From the NCBI GenBank assembly GCA_028343845.1, contig JAOLZO010000010.1, forward strand, positions 1-64,000: DNA of 64,000 bases. The letters run 5' to 3'. This DNA is from Verrucomicrobiota bacterium (GTDB taxonomy: Bacteria; Verrucomicrobiota; Verrucomicrobiia; Opitutales; Seribacteraceae). The notes below the pieces were generated by a model. The model ran no database searches. It was not told the DNA's origin and saw only the letters and a list, made by a program, of their open reading frames with translations. The position numbers were made by a program, and so were the translations under genes. This document shows positions 1-12,600 of the stretch, in pieces (position 1 is the first letter of the stretch; each line of letters starts with the position of its first letter).

Positions 1-272
1 GGCTCTCCTTCATGAAGTACATGGATACGTTCAATGAAGAAGGCATCGACTACATCGTTGAAAGAAGTACCGACCTGAGAACCTGGACCCGTTGGACCCA
101 AGGGACAGATGGAGCCACTTCCGGCATTCGTCAATTGGATATCAACGGAGGAGTAGCCGGTAAAGGCAAGGAGTTCGGAGGCGGAATGGAACGCGTTGTT
201 TTCGAAACTACGCAAACTGCCTCTCAGGCCGGAGGCAAGCAGTTCCTTCGCGTAAGAATCAAAACGAAGTAA
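1..272 (+). CDS. C-terminal fragment of a large exported repeat protein, paralogous to the next gene
   Basis: The frame is open from the window edge to a TAA at 270-272, so this is the 3' end of a gene that starts outside the window. The first ATG at 12 is probably internal. The visible residues hold a pattern of the form YIVERSTDLRTW followed by GGGMERVVFET and a terminal FLRVRIKTK. The giant protein downstream ends in the same way (YHVEQSDDLQTW, GGGMERATYVT, FIRLRITTP). Such tails are common at the end of exported Verrucomicrobia proteins. The domain upstream of the tail cannot be seen, so the function is unknown. The likeness suggests the two neighbours are paralogues in tandem. Confidence 0.75.
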   Translation, partial: LSFMKYMDTFNEEGIDYIVERSTDLRTWTRWTQGTDGATSGIRQLDINGGVAGKGKEFGGGMERVVFETTQTASQAGGKQFLRVRIKTK

Positions 273-316
273 GGCAAAAGCTAAACGCCGCCACTAGTTT
301 TAAGTTCTCTTTAAAA

Positions 317-347
317 CCAATGCCTTTGGGAACCCCAAACGCATTGG
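317..347. terminator. Hairpin after the upstream gene, possible terminator
   Basis: CCAATGC-C-TTTGGG (317-330) pairs with CCCAAA-C-GCATTGG (334-347) across a three-base loop, giving 13 pairs with one C-C mismatch. It lies 45 bases after the stop at 272. There is no T run on the plus-strand side; on the minus strand the hairpin would be followed by TTTTAAAG. It may stop or stabilise the upstream transcript, but a plain Rho-independent terminator is not shown. Confidence 0.4.
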
Positions 348-573
348 CATAAAGTGATCACCAATGGTTTTTACGGGCAAAGAGCCGAAGCTTATCTCTG
401 TTACAAACTTTCTTGTTTTTAGTACGAAAATGCAGAGTTGCGCTAATTGTTTGTATCCACTGCCAACAGTATCATCACGAAAGAAATTCCGGAGCCACCG
501 AATTAAGTGTTTTTTTGGCTCATATAATTGCCCTATGTGCCTTTCTGCGCCTATTTTTGAAGGTAAAAAACAA

Positions 574-600
574 CTGTTTTTTCCTTGAAGAAAAGAACAG
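574..600. other. Imperfect A/T-rich hairpin just upstream of the promoter
   Basis: CTGTTTTTTCC (574-584) can pair with GAAAAGAACAG (590-600) with one G-T pair and one mismatch. It ends eight bases before the -35 element of the giant gene. It could be a terminator remnant or a regulatory site, and no protein-binding motif is recognised. Confidence 0.25.
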
Positions 601-607
601 TCGTGCA

Positions 608-636
608 TTGAATAAAGATAACCCTTCGCTTATACT
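608..636 (+). promoter_or_regulatory. Predicted sigma70 promoter of the giant gene
   Basis: TTGAAT (608-613), a 17-base spacer and TATACT (631-636) match the sigma70 consensus at 4/6 and 5/6 positions. The predicted transcription start is near 642-646, so the message would begin at or a few bases before the ATG at 646. No Shine-Dalgarno purine tract lies before that ATG. This fits a leaderless or nearly leaderless mRNA. Confidence 0.65.
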
Positions 637-645
637 AATATATTG

Positions 646-3600
646 ATGTCCGTCCGTTCCCTTTGCCTTTGTATTTCGGTCCTTTGGATCTTGTTTGCGG
701 GTGTCTCCAAAGCGGTAGTCAAAGACGGTGACTTGCTCGTACGCTGGACGTTCGACGAAGGCAACGGAACCATTGCCTCCGATGCAACCGGAGACGGAGT
801 GGATGCACGGTTAAGCGCAAACACCTTATGGGGAGTGGGGAAATCGCGCGGGGGGCTGGATCTCAGTTCGGGAATCGGATACGCGGATGCCGGGCCTCAC
901 CCCAACTTGCAGGCCAGAATTGGTTTTTCCTATGCTTTATGGTTCAAGCCAAACGGGGTCCCTGCAGACTGGACCCAGATCCTGGCCAAAAGAGAAGGCG
1001 CCTATTCGCCCTTTTTCGTTCAGGTCGAAACCGGCGGATTGGGATTCCGGACCTATTTCAGGTTCATGACCAGCTATGTGGACAACGGAGTATACCCGAT
1101 CACTCCTGGGGCATGGCACTTTTTGGTCACTACCTACGACGGGAGCAAATTCAAAACCTACCTCAACGGCGTTCTTGCAGGGGCGGCAAACCAAACGAAT
1201 GCAGTCACGGTCGATAACGGTGAACTCGGTATAGGCGCGGCGCCCGACGGCAGTAACGTCTTCAATGGTTGGATCGATGACGTCAGGCTTTACGACACGA
1301 CATTAACGGCGGAAGACGTCGATCTGTCCTACAACGACGGGTTCGGCGATTTCGGGCCTGTGGTTGACTTCAACGTCACGAGGGCCAGTAACGTCTTGCC
1401 CATCCCTGCCTCCGTCACCTTCAAGGACGCATCGGGCAACCCGGTCGACGTTTCGGGTTTCGCCCTGGACGACCTCACCATCCAAGGTGGAGTCGCCGGC
1501 AACCTGAACGCGGTAAACGGATCCACCTACACCTTTGATCTGAATGCGACCAGAGACCCGCAGCGGATCTTTCTGACCGTCAATGCCGGAGCAGTTCAGG
1601 ACGTCGCAAACTCCGATTACAGCCAAAAGAACACCGCCGTGGTGACCTATAATGACAAAGTCACTCGGTCGGCAGACTTGGTAGGATGGTGGACTTTCGA
1701 TGAACTCAACGCATCCCTGGTCCCGGACCAATCGGGGGGAGAGGCCTTTGCCACTCTCGAGGGAGGAGCGGCGCTCAATACTTCCACTCAAAAATTCGGC
1801 GCCGGAGCATTGGCTTTGGATGGGATCGACGACTGGGCGGAGGTTTCCTCCGTTGGAATGCTTCCGAGCAAAATCACCCGGTTTGATGATCTGGAAGGCT
1901 GGTGGCCCCTGGATGGCAATGCCTCCGACATGTCCGGAAATTCCAGGGACGGAACGATCTCCGGGCAAAGCGAATGGGTCGGAGGAAGGATGGGCCAGGC
2001 GTTCAAACTTACCGGAAACGATCACATCGTGGCGACCGGATACAAGGGAATTTCAGGTACTTCTGCCCGTACGCTCTCGCTTTGGTTCAAGACGCTTGAA
2101 AGTGGCTGGGGCAACGGGTCTCTTATCTATTGGGGTAACAACTCACGGGGACAAAGATGGTGGCTGCGACTAAACGGCAACGACTTGAGGATAGATTTCA
2201 ACGGGGCGGTCCGAAACACAACCGAGTACAAGCTCAATGACGGACTTTGGCATAACGTCATAACCGTGCTTCCCGAGGGAGGGAACGACCGTTCCTCCCC
2301 GATTTTCTACGTAGATGGACAGAAGACCACGGTCAATGGACAGTGGGGTGGCCAAAATCAATTGAGTACCGGAAACGTGACCGATTTCGCCATTGGCAAA
2401 CGTTGGAACAATGCCCAGCGTTTCAGGGGAAGCATTGACGACGTCCGTCTCTACTCGATTGCCTTTACCGACTTTGAGGTGGAAATGCTTTACCGCGAAT
2501 CGGAGGGCTCGCCCTTGGACGTAGGCGAGAACAGTTATTCGATTTCCGTTTGGGCCAAACCAACCACTCTGGCTCCTGTTCAAGAGTACGACTTTGCAAC
2601 CGCTTGGTATGAAGGAGGTGGTGGTGAGTACATGCAAGTCCGCTTGGGTCAAGGCGCAATCGGTCAGGGTGATTACAACTCCATGACCATTTTCGATCCC
2701 AGCGCCCCCTTGCAAGCCGCCATGCTTTCAGGAACTGTAACCGAACGACTTTTCGACGGATCTTTCAACGACAACCAGTTGGATCCGATCGACACCGGAT
2801 CAGGCTTTCTCACCCGTAATGACCATGTCTACGAAGACACTGCTTTTGCAATCCCCATAAACTTCAACGGTGCCGCGGTAAACGCAAGATCGGGCGGACT
2901 AACCGGAACGGACCAAATAGGTGGACTTTGGTTTGGGAAGCTGCGCATAGGCGGTGCCGGACTCATCAAGTCTGGTTTCGTCACTTTCGGGACCAGAAGC
3001 GATGACGGGAGCGTATTTTGGCTCGATCTGGATCAGGATGGTTCCTTTTCCACTTCGGGATCCAAGGGTAGCGAATTAATCGTAAACAACAAGGGAGGAC
3101 ATGGGCAAAGAAATCGTGTCGGCACCGCCTATCTAGGATATAAGGCCCCCCTTCTGACCCGAACAGGTCTGTCTGAGAACAAGGGAGTCGCAATCGGAGC
3201 CGAAGGGTTCAGCATGGCTTCGCACGCCACGGCGTCCGGAAGCATAATGGGCTCGTCAAGCCTCGCCATGACAGCCGGCGAATGGTCTCATTTGGCCTCC
3301 GTCGTGGATCGCGAGAATGGAAGCATGCGCCATTATGCGAACGGAATCCTGGTTGCGGAGGAGTTTTTCCAGCCCGGACTGGCCGGAGAAAAAACGCTGG
3401 GAGACTGGTTCTTCGGAGGGATGCCCCTGCTCGACCGGTTCGAAGGAATGCTTGATGATGCCCGCGTCTACTCCGTGGCACTGAGCGATCAGGAAATTGC
3501 CAGGATTTACAACGGTGGAGAGGGAGACATGGGCTTGGTCGGCGTCTTTTCGGCTCCGGCAATCAGCTCAGCCGCTTCCATCCCGGTAACCCTTCAATTC

Positions 3601-6600
3601 CAACGCTTCGAGGAAACGGTAGCGATAAGCGGATTGGAAGCCGGCGACTTGAACGTCACCGGAGCGAGCGTATCCGGATTTTCCTCAGCCGACGGAAATC
3701 AAACCTTCACGTTCAACCTGATCCCCGATGCCAACGTAACCTCAGTCAGCCTGAATGTCCCGAGAAACGCAGGTAGCTTGGGAGGAGACCCAACCCTACT
3801 CGCATCTTTGCAGATACGGATGGTTCCACCCGTCCAAGGAAAGAACGATTTGGTCGACTGGTGGTGGCTTGACGATGGCCGGGGAACCTCCGTGCTAGAC
3901 AGCATTTATCCCCAACCGGGAGAACTGAAGGGACTCACTTCATGGTCAACCGATGCGATGTCCGGAAGTGCCCTGGCATTCCAGCAAGCCGGTGACTACG
4001 CTGATCTCGGCCCCCCTTCCACCAATTGGAACAACGATCAATTCAGCTTGTCGTTCTGGTTCAAACGCGACGAGGAAGGGTTTACCTGGTCCGGAAACGA
4101 GATATCCAACGTCATGATCGGGTTAAGCGGACAAGACGGCTCATCTTTGGAATTGGGAACCAAGGGAGGGAGCGTCGAGCTTTACATGAGCACTCTCGGT
4201 CGTTCAGAACGTACGCTTTTGGGATCGAGCGTGGTCGATGGCAAATGGCATTACCTGACCCTTACCTATGATGCAAACGCATCGAGCGGAATCGAACTGG
4301 AAGTTTTCCTGGACGGGAATTCAATCGGTTCGACGAATCAGTTCGGCGGAAGCTTGCTTCAGCAACCCGACGGAAGATGGTATTTTGGATTGGCCAACCC
4401 ATCGGCGACCACTTCAGGCCGCTTCTTGGGCAAACTCGATGACGTCAGGTTTTTCAGCAAGCCCTTGAGTTTGGTTGAACATCAGGTGAATTACAACGAT
4501 GGGCGCGGAGATCTTTCCTTGAGCGTTGATCCGACCTACCCGACCCAGACCCACCAGAACCCGGTCACGATAAGCCTGAATTTCCGCAAATACGGCCAAG
4601 CCTGGCCCGTCGATCTGAATGCAAGCAGGTACTTGGCCGCCAACACCCTGCTGCATTCCTTCTCCACCGGTTCTTCTTCATCCCATGTGCTTGAACTCAA
4701 CGTCACTCAGGATCCGGCGATATTGAGCATAAGCCTTCTTGAGGGACTGGGTAAGGATGACGAGGGTGACTTGAGCAAACCGATCACTCTCGATCTTGGT
4801 TACGGCAGACCGATCACCCGTTTGGAATCCTTGCAGGCATGGTGGACGTTTGACGAAAACACCGGAACGGTCGTGAACGACTACCTAGGCAGGTTCGTGG
4901 GCAATTTTGCAGATGACGGAAGCGCCAACGTCACTTTTGACGTGGGCAAGTTCGGAACCGCCTTGCGATTCCCCAAGAACGCATGGGTGGAAACCAATGC
5001 GGCAAGCACTGCGCTCCAGATCAACGGAAACAAACCGCGGACAATCTCCTTTTGGATGTATGTCGAGAGTGGACAAAGCGGTCAACCTGGACCGTATGGA
5101 ATCGGCAGAAGATCCTGCCCGAACGGGACCCACGAATGTTGGGCTATCCGTTCCTTTTGGGACGGAAACTACAGGCGTTTCCGCTCACAGCACTGGTGTT
5201 GGGATCCCGACGTGTACGTAAACGAAGGAGTTCGTGACAAGTGGGTGCACGTCGCGCACATCTATACCGGCACAAACGTACAGGTTTACGTCAACGGAAC
5301 CCAAAGGCGTGATTGGGTCAGAGAAGGCATAAGCACGGGAACCACCTATCCGCTCCAGATAGGCCGCTGGACCGAAGAGAACAATAACATGGGGCGTACT
5401 TTCAAGGGCTTGATTGATGATTTCCGGGTCTATTCCGCTTCCTTCTCCGGGCCCGACGTCGAAAAACTCTACGGAAATGGATTGGGAGATCTCACGGTTA
5501 TCCCGAACTTTACCTTGGACCGGGTTGTGGATTCCGAACCGGTTACCGGAGAGGTCCGTTTTCTCAGGGGAGGCCAGGAAGTGGAGGTGATTGACTTCGA
5601 TGCATCCGATTTATCCCTGACCAATGGAGTGATCACGGGTGGTCCGACCAAGCTGAGCGCAGGGGTCTATTCATTTCAATTGACCTTGAACAACTTCAAC
5701 CAAGACGCCGTTTTATCACTCCCCCAAGGCGTTCTGTTCGACGGATACAGTCAAGGAAACGAACCCGCTCAGGCCACGGTTCGCAAAATGCACCGGGCCG
5801 TGACCCGCGGAGACGAGCTATTGGCATGGTGGCCTTTTGATACGGACGCTCTGGGTGGTTCTACCGTCACCAGTCAGACGCCCGGAGCGGATACCGCAAA
5901 CCTCTATAACGCGGAGGTTTCATCCTTTGGCCGGTTCGGGCAAGGGATAAGGTTTGACAAGGACAAGCCGGATGCGCGGATGAGGCATAATTCCAATGGG
6001 GTTGATATTGCGCTCAACAATTGGACCCTCTCGGCATGGGCCATGAACTTGACGCCTCCGGACTCCGGTACCCGATCCACCCTTTTTCGCGGGCAAGACA
6101 CGCAAAGTGGTCGCGATTTCGATCGTTATCTCGTCATTCGAGGAAGCAATCGATTTCTTCATTCCTATGACGGAGCGGATGGCAATTGGAATAACCGGTA
6201 CCGGTCCGCCGGATACGAAATCGACCCCGTATCCTTAACCGGATGGCATCATTTTGCGGTGGTAGGACTTGGCAACAAGACCCTCTTCTTCGTGGACGGA
6301 GCCTACGTTGGACAAGCGGACCGTCAGGAACAAAGCGACGTTTATTATATTGGCAATTCGAGTACCGGTGAATTGTTTGCCGAATTCCTGGATGACGTCA
6401 GGATTTACGGAGCAAGCCTCAACAACATGGAAATCAGCTCCATTTACGGCGGAGGGTTTGGAGATCAGTTCACTTCGGTCAAAATTGACGAAAATTCAAC
6501 CGCTGATTCATTACCTCGAATTTTCTCCGTCCAATTTGGCAAAGATGATCAAAATGAATCCGTCTCCGGGCTGCTCCCCTCCGATTGGCAGTTAAACGCG

Positions 6601-9600
6601 GGTTCGATTAGTGAGATCAACGCCACCGGTACGGGAAGCTATCTCTTGTCGATCACCCCGGACGCATCCACCCGTTCCGCGAACCTTACCCTTCCTTCAG
6701 CTAGTTTGCAAGATGACTCAGGCAGGAACGTCGAAGGTTTTCGTTATGAATTCAAAGCCCATGAGCGGGTCTACCGGGATGCCGACTTGCTCAGTCGCTG
6801 GAGCTTTGAAGAAACCAACGGAACCAAGGTGAGGGACTTGAACGTCGGTCGCAATGACGGCTTTTTGGTCGGCGAGGCTCAATTGGGAACAGGCAGATTC
6901 GGAAATGGTTTGGTCTTGGATGGTTCGGGCGATTACCTGGACATTCCGAGCTTCAGAGGTTTGTATCAAGACGGAAACCTAACTTTTGCCGCGTGGATCA
7001 AGCTTACTAATTTGGGTTTCAGCAGCAATACGGATGATTCGGCTGTTTTTTCATCCAATGGGAACGATCAAAACACCGCCCTGCTTTGGTACAACGTAAA
7101 TACCATGGGAACAGGAAACCGCAGCTTCACCTTTAATTTGGGTGCTACGGGAACGGGTCTCAACCGCTTGGATGGATCGGACGGTTCCGCAAAGCAAGGA
7201 AAATGGCAACACTTGGTTGCCGTGATGAAAGACGTGGAGCGCTTTCTTTACGTAGATGGAAAATTAGTAGGCTATATGCCTCTTTCCGGCTTGGAAACCT
7301 TGCATGTCGAAGGAAACGGCGCCCGTATCGGAAGTTGGAGCAATGATTCGAACTATGATTTTTCCGGAGTCCTCGACGAAGTGCGGATTTATCGCCAAGC
7401 CTTTGCCCAGGCTGACGTTGACGTTCTTTACGGTGAGGGATTTGGAGACTTGGGTGTAATCCCCATTCTTTCCGTCGCATCCGGCAATTCGGCAGCTACG
7501 ATCCAAGGCAAGATTGATTTCTACAAATTCGGAATCCCTCAATCCGTGACCGGGCTGACCCTGTCGGACCTGAATGTCACCGGGGGGATTGCATCGAACT
7601 TGTCGGCCAATGGCTTGGGTTACCTTTTCGATCTCACGGCCAATACGCATCCAGCTCAATTGACCGTGAGCATCGCCAAGGGAGCGGCTCAGGCCGGTTC
7701 CACGCCAACCTCCGAAACCGTCTACTCCTTCATGCAGCATCCTACCATTACCGGTCAGGAAGATCTCATACTTTGGTATCTTTTCGAAAACAAGAATAAC
7801 TCCATGATCGACGATTTCTCTGGAAATGAGAACGACGGGCTTGTGTCAACCAACCAAACGCCTGGTATCCGGGGGTCCGAAGTCGTCGGGTGGTGGAAGT
7901 TTGACGAACAAAGCGGAAACTCGGTCCTGGACTCATCAGGAAATGGTCTGGATGGAGTAAAGACTGGTTCTGGCTCTTTTTCCGCTGGAAAATTCGGGAA
8001 TGCATTATCTTTCGGCGGTAATGGGGACAAAGTCACCATCTCGCATGACCCCAAGCTCGATTTGGCAAACTACACGGTTTCAATCTGGCTTAACTCCGTG
8101 AAAAGCAACGAAGCATGGGTTGGGGTTTTTGGCCGACCTGGCCGCCATTACAACTTTTGGGCAGGTAACTCCAATCAGGACAATTGGCTCATTCACCACA
8201 GGTTCAAGTGGGGTGGCAACTGGAATCAAGGCGCACCAGACGCCAGTCCCTTCCCTCACGGCGCATGGACTCACGTTGCGTTAACCAACGACGCAACCAC
8301 GGCCGCCACCTACGTAAACGGCGTGCTCAAGACTTCAGGCGGATCGGGAGCTCTCGAATATGATCCCAGCGATCTCTATGTAGGCGCCACGCCAGACAAT
8401 GGCAACGGAGCATGGTTCGAGGGGCAGATCGATGACGTCCGCCTATACGGAGTAGCCCTCGACGCCTCCGAGGTATCTGATCTTTACGGCTCGGGGAGTG
8501 GAGATTTCCACTTGATATCCACCCCACCCGAAAGCGGCTCCCTTGTGCCTGGAAAATTCAGCAAATCCCTCGCCCTTGAACCCAACGAGTATATGACGGC
8601 GGACGGAGGGAAATTACCCCTCTCGACCGAACTGACCCTCTCTCTCTGGTCCAAGATAAAGGATGATGATTTTGGGGTGGTAGCAAGTGCCGGACAGTTT
8701 CGCTTGGAATACCACGACGACAACACCATCAGAGGCTATGTCCGGATCGGTAACAATTGGCGCGAAGTGGGTTCCCGCTCGATACTCGGCCAATGGGCTC
8801 ATTACGCCTTGACCTATAATGGCGCTGAACTTGCCTTGTTTACCAACGGAGTCAAAACGGCCACGCTCACAACTTCCGGAACCCTTTACGCAAGTAATGA
8901 TCTGTTGTATTTAGGCCAGGGAACCAAGCTCGAAGTAGATGACTTCCGCATTTATTCCAAGGGGCTCGACGATTCCGAAGTTCTCCGCCTATTCGGACAA
9001 GCAACTGGTGACTTGGGGCTCAGACCCCTGATCAGCGGAACATCCCCTTTTGTCAGCAACCCGTCTCCCCAACTGACGACCTTGTTCATGGAGGGCAATC
9101 AAACCGTTTATGCCAGTGGATTGATTTCCTCGGAAATCAATGCCAGCGGTGCAAGCGTTCAGTCCTTTGCCGACAATGCCTCGGTGAATTACACCTTCGA
9201 GCTGAACGCTTCGTCCAATCCCTCGATGATCCGGACGGAAATCCCCTTCGATTCGATCACCAAAGACGGAAACCGTAGCCAAGCCGGGGCCTTCGAGTTT
9301 CATCACCGGATTGTCACTTCGGTCGAGAATGATCTTCTTGCATGGTACACGATGGATGATTTCAACGGGACTAGGGTCATGGACTCCTCCGGACGCCAAA
9401 GGCATGCCCGATACGTTGGCACGGATGCCACAACACCTGGCGGAACCATTACGGGATCGACTTCCCTGGCAGCCTATCCCGTGACCAATGCCTTTGATGA
9501 CGTTGCGGACAATCAAATTGGCAGGTGGCTGGCCAACCGGGCTACCCCTTCGTCAACCACCACCAACATCCACGTTACCTACGACTTCCAGACCTCAACT

Positions 9601-12600
9601 GATATCCGTAGCTACCGGATCGTTGCCCAACATTACGAAACCGTCAACCGTTCCCCCAAGAGCTGGACCCTCAGCGGGTCGAACGACAACTTGAATTGGA
9701 ACACACTGGACGCGGAAGGCAATCAAACAGGTTGGGCGATATGGGAAAGCAGGAGTTATGACGTCAGTTCTCCCGGATCTTACCGCTATTACAAAATCGA
9801 TTTCACCGAGGCAACGGGGCCCAACTCCTATCTGGGAATCGCCGAAATCGAACTTAATCCAAACTACGCGCTTGCTGCCGGAAAATCCGGAAACGCCATC
9901 AATTTGGACAATGATTACCTCCAGCTTCCTTTCCGGATTGATCAAGATGGAACGGGCAACGGGATGAGCTTCTCGGCTTGGCTCAAGCCCGATCAGGTCC
10001 AAGGTGGATTAGTGGACAACGAGCGAATGATCTTTTCCACGGACAACGGTGGCTGGGACTGGTCCCTTTCATTCCGGTTGGGCTCTTTGTCCGCATGGGA
10101 TGGAGCAGCCAGGGTGGAGTCTCTCTTTCAAGCGTTCCCGAGACAATGGTATCACGTGGTCGGCGTATTCGACCCTTCGCAAGCCCGGACCACTCTCTAC
10201 TTGAATGGCGAATCCACCACATTGGATTCCATCGGACTGGATGGCAACTCGGATTTGGTTCGCGTTGGACGGGGGTATGGGGACCGTACTTTTGATGGTT
10301 TGATTGACGACGTCCGCATTTGGGGCCGACCCCTTTCAACCAGTGAGGTTACCGAACTATGGGGCAATGGAATGGGAGATTTGGGTCCGCGAGCCCAATT
10401 CGATTTCGAAAGTCCGACTTTCGGGCAGACCGTGCAGGCTAGGATTTCCTTCAATCAGGCGATCTCCGACTTCAACGCATCGCAAGACCTTCAACTTACG
10501 GGTATGACCCTCGTGAGTTCAACTCCCCTTGCCGGCTCGGGCAACACCAAGTACGAACTTGTCTTCGCCCCCACCTCACTGTCTCCGGGAACACTCGCTC
10601 TGAAATTGCGTGATAACGCGATTACCGATTCTTTCGGGATGACCAATTCCGAGGTCGCTACCTCCATAGAATTCCGTCCGCACCGCATTCGCGAAGGAGA
10701 CCTCAGTCTTTGGTGGGAGCTGAACGAGGGAACGGGAACCCTCGCCGTGGATTCCGCAGGTGGGGACTTCAACGGAACGGGATCCCCAGCCTGGGCCTCG
10801 CCCGGGAAGTTCGGAGCCTCAAGCATAGGGTTTGACGGGACAAATGGAAAATCCATCGTCTCCACAGGTCTGTCCGAAGACAAAATGGCCGTGACGCTTT
10901 CCTTCTGGGTATTCCCCGAAAGTTCTGACTTTCATCTTTTCAGCCTGACCGGGAACGCGCCGGCAATGGCTATCTCCTTGCGCAATCAGCGCCCGGTGTT
11001 CTCTCTCGAGGGACTGGGGCAGCAATCCCTGCCTGGAACAGAAGTCGACGAATTCTGGGCCAAAGGCTATCTCCCCCTCAATCAATGGTCTCATCTCGCC
11101 ATGACGTTCGATTTGAGTGAAAGAACGGTCAGGTTCTACATCAACGGCGTCCTAGACAACGAGTCCTCATTCTCAAGCGGCCAACTTTTCCCTTCGTCAC
11201 AAGCATTCCGCCTCGGACCTCAAGACGGTACGGATGCTTCGGCAACCTTGGGTAGAGTCGATGATTTCCGTGTTTACGGGGCCGCCCTTTCCTCTTTGGA
11301 AGTCGGTCGCCTCTTCGGAAATGCCTCCGGGGATTTTTATCAGCGTACGATTGAGGTCACCCAAGCCAATGGCTACCAACTACCGGAAAAGGTTACGGTC
11401 CGCTTCCTTCAGGATGGCTTCCCCGTTTCCGTGGATGGCTTTTACCTGGCTGACTATTCCCCTGTTACGAATGGATCAGGGACCGCCCCAAGCTTGATTG
11501 AGCCTGGAGTTTATCAGTTTGAACTGACTCCAACCAACGCAGCGGCTCCGGTTTCCATGAGCCTGACGATTAACGGAACTGCAATCAGCACGGCATTCGG
11601 AGAGTCCTTCGCTTCCGCTCCGGTCACGGTGCCCTACGACGTACAAATGCCGACCGTCACCTCCCCGACTCAATCCAGATGGGCCAAGGGCGTTCAAGGA
11701 AGCTTTCGAATCGAAGCAAGTTATGCATCCAGTATCAGTACTGGGGCCTTGCCTGCGGGGCTTGAATTCAATGCGACCACACTGACCATTTCAGGAACGC
11801 CCGAGGTTTCCGGATCCTCGTCCACAACCATCACCGCCACCAACCCGATGGGCAACGATCCGCAAAACCATCAATTCACAATCTACGACCCCACGAGTTT
11901 TGCGGCCAAGATGGAAATCGACCTAATTGGAGCAACTGCGGGCGAATCCCCCGACAACCTACCGGGGCTGATCGTTCAGCTTGATGCCAACTCGCTAACC
12001 GAAGCAAACGGTTCAGCGCTCTCCTCTTGGCCTGATTCTTCGGGTGGCGGACATGCCTTGGATCAGGCTCGTGGCATTCCCTCCGTTACCACAAGCCAGG
12101 CATTGGGTGGGAAGAAAGTCGTATCCTTTGACGGATTCTCTCAATTGTACTCAACCTATGACTTCGGTTCATCCTTAACCGAGTATACGGTCTTGGCCCT
12201 TGCCCGACACACGGGCGAATCGAACGAAACCATCGTTGGTTCGGTCGGTTCCGATTGGGTATTCGGTTGGGGGAACGGAAGTTCTTCCTATTGGAAAATG
12301 GGGAATACCGTCGCTCAGTCCGTACCCGCGGATCAGTCCTGGCACCTGCTCGCAGGAACCTTCGATTCCGCAGGAAACATGATTCTTTGGCGCGACGGTG
12401 TGAAAGTAGCCGAGCAGACCGCAGTCACTAGCATACACTCGGTCCCGAAAAGACTGGCTTTGGGCGGATCCGATACCAATGCTAATTTTTCCAATTCCGA
12501 AGTAGCGGAGGTTTTGGTTTTCAACCGGGTTCTCAATAGCTCGGAATTTTCCGCCATGCAGGAATACCTACGTGTAAAATGGCAAGGCGGCGCTATATCG

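Larger units (their letters stand above)
273..645. other. Intergenic spacer upstream of the giant gene
   Basis: This 373-base stretch shows no convincing gene; the short open frames on either strand have no start context and no recognisable protein. It holds a strong hairpin at 317-347, a second T/A-rich hairpin at 574-600 and a sigma70-type promoter at 608-636, listed separately. The T-rich composition of 360-600 differs from the coding DNA on both sides. Confidence 0.6.
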
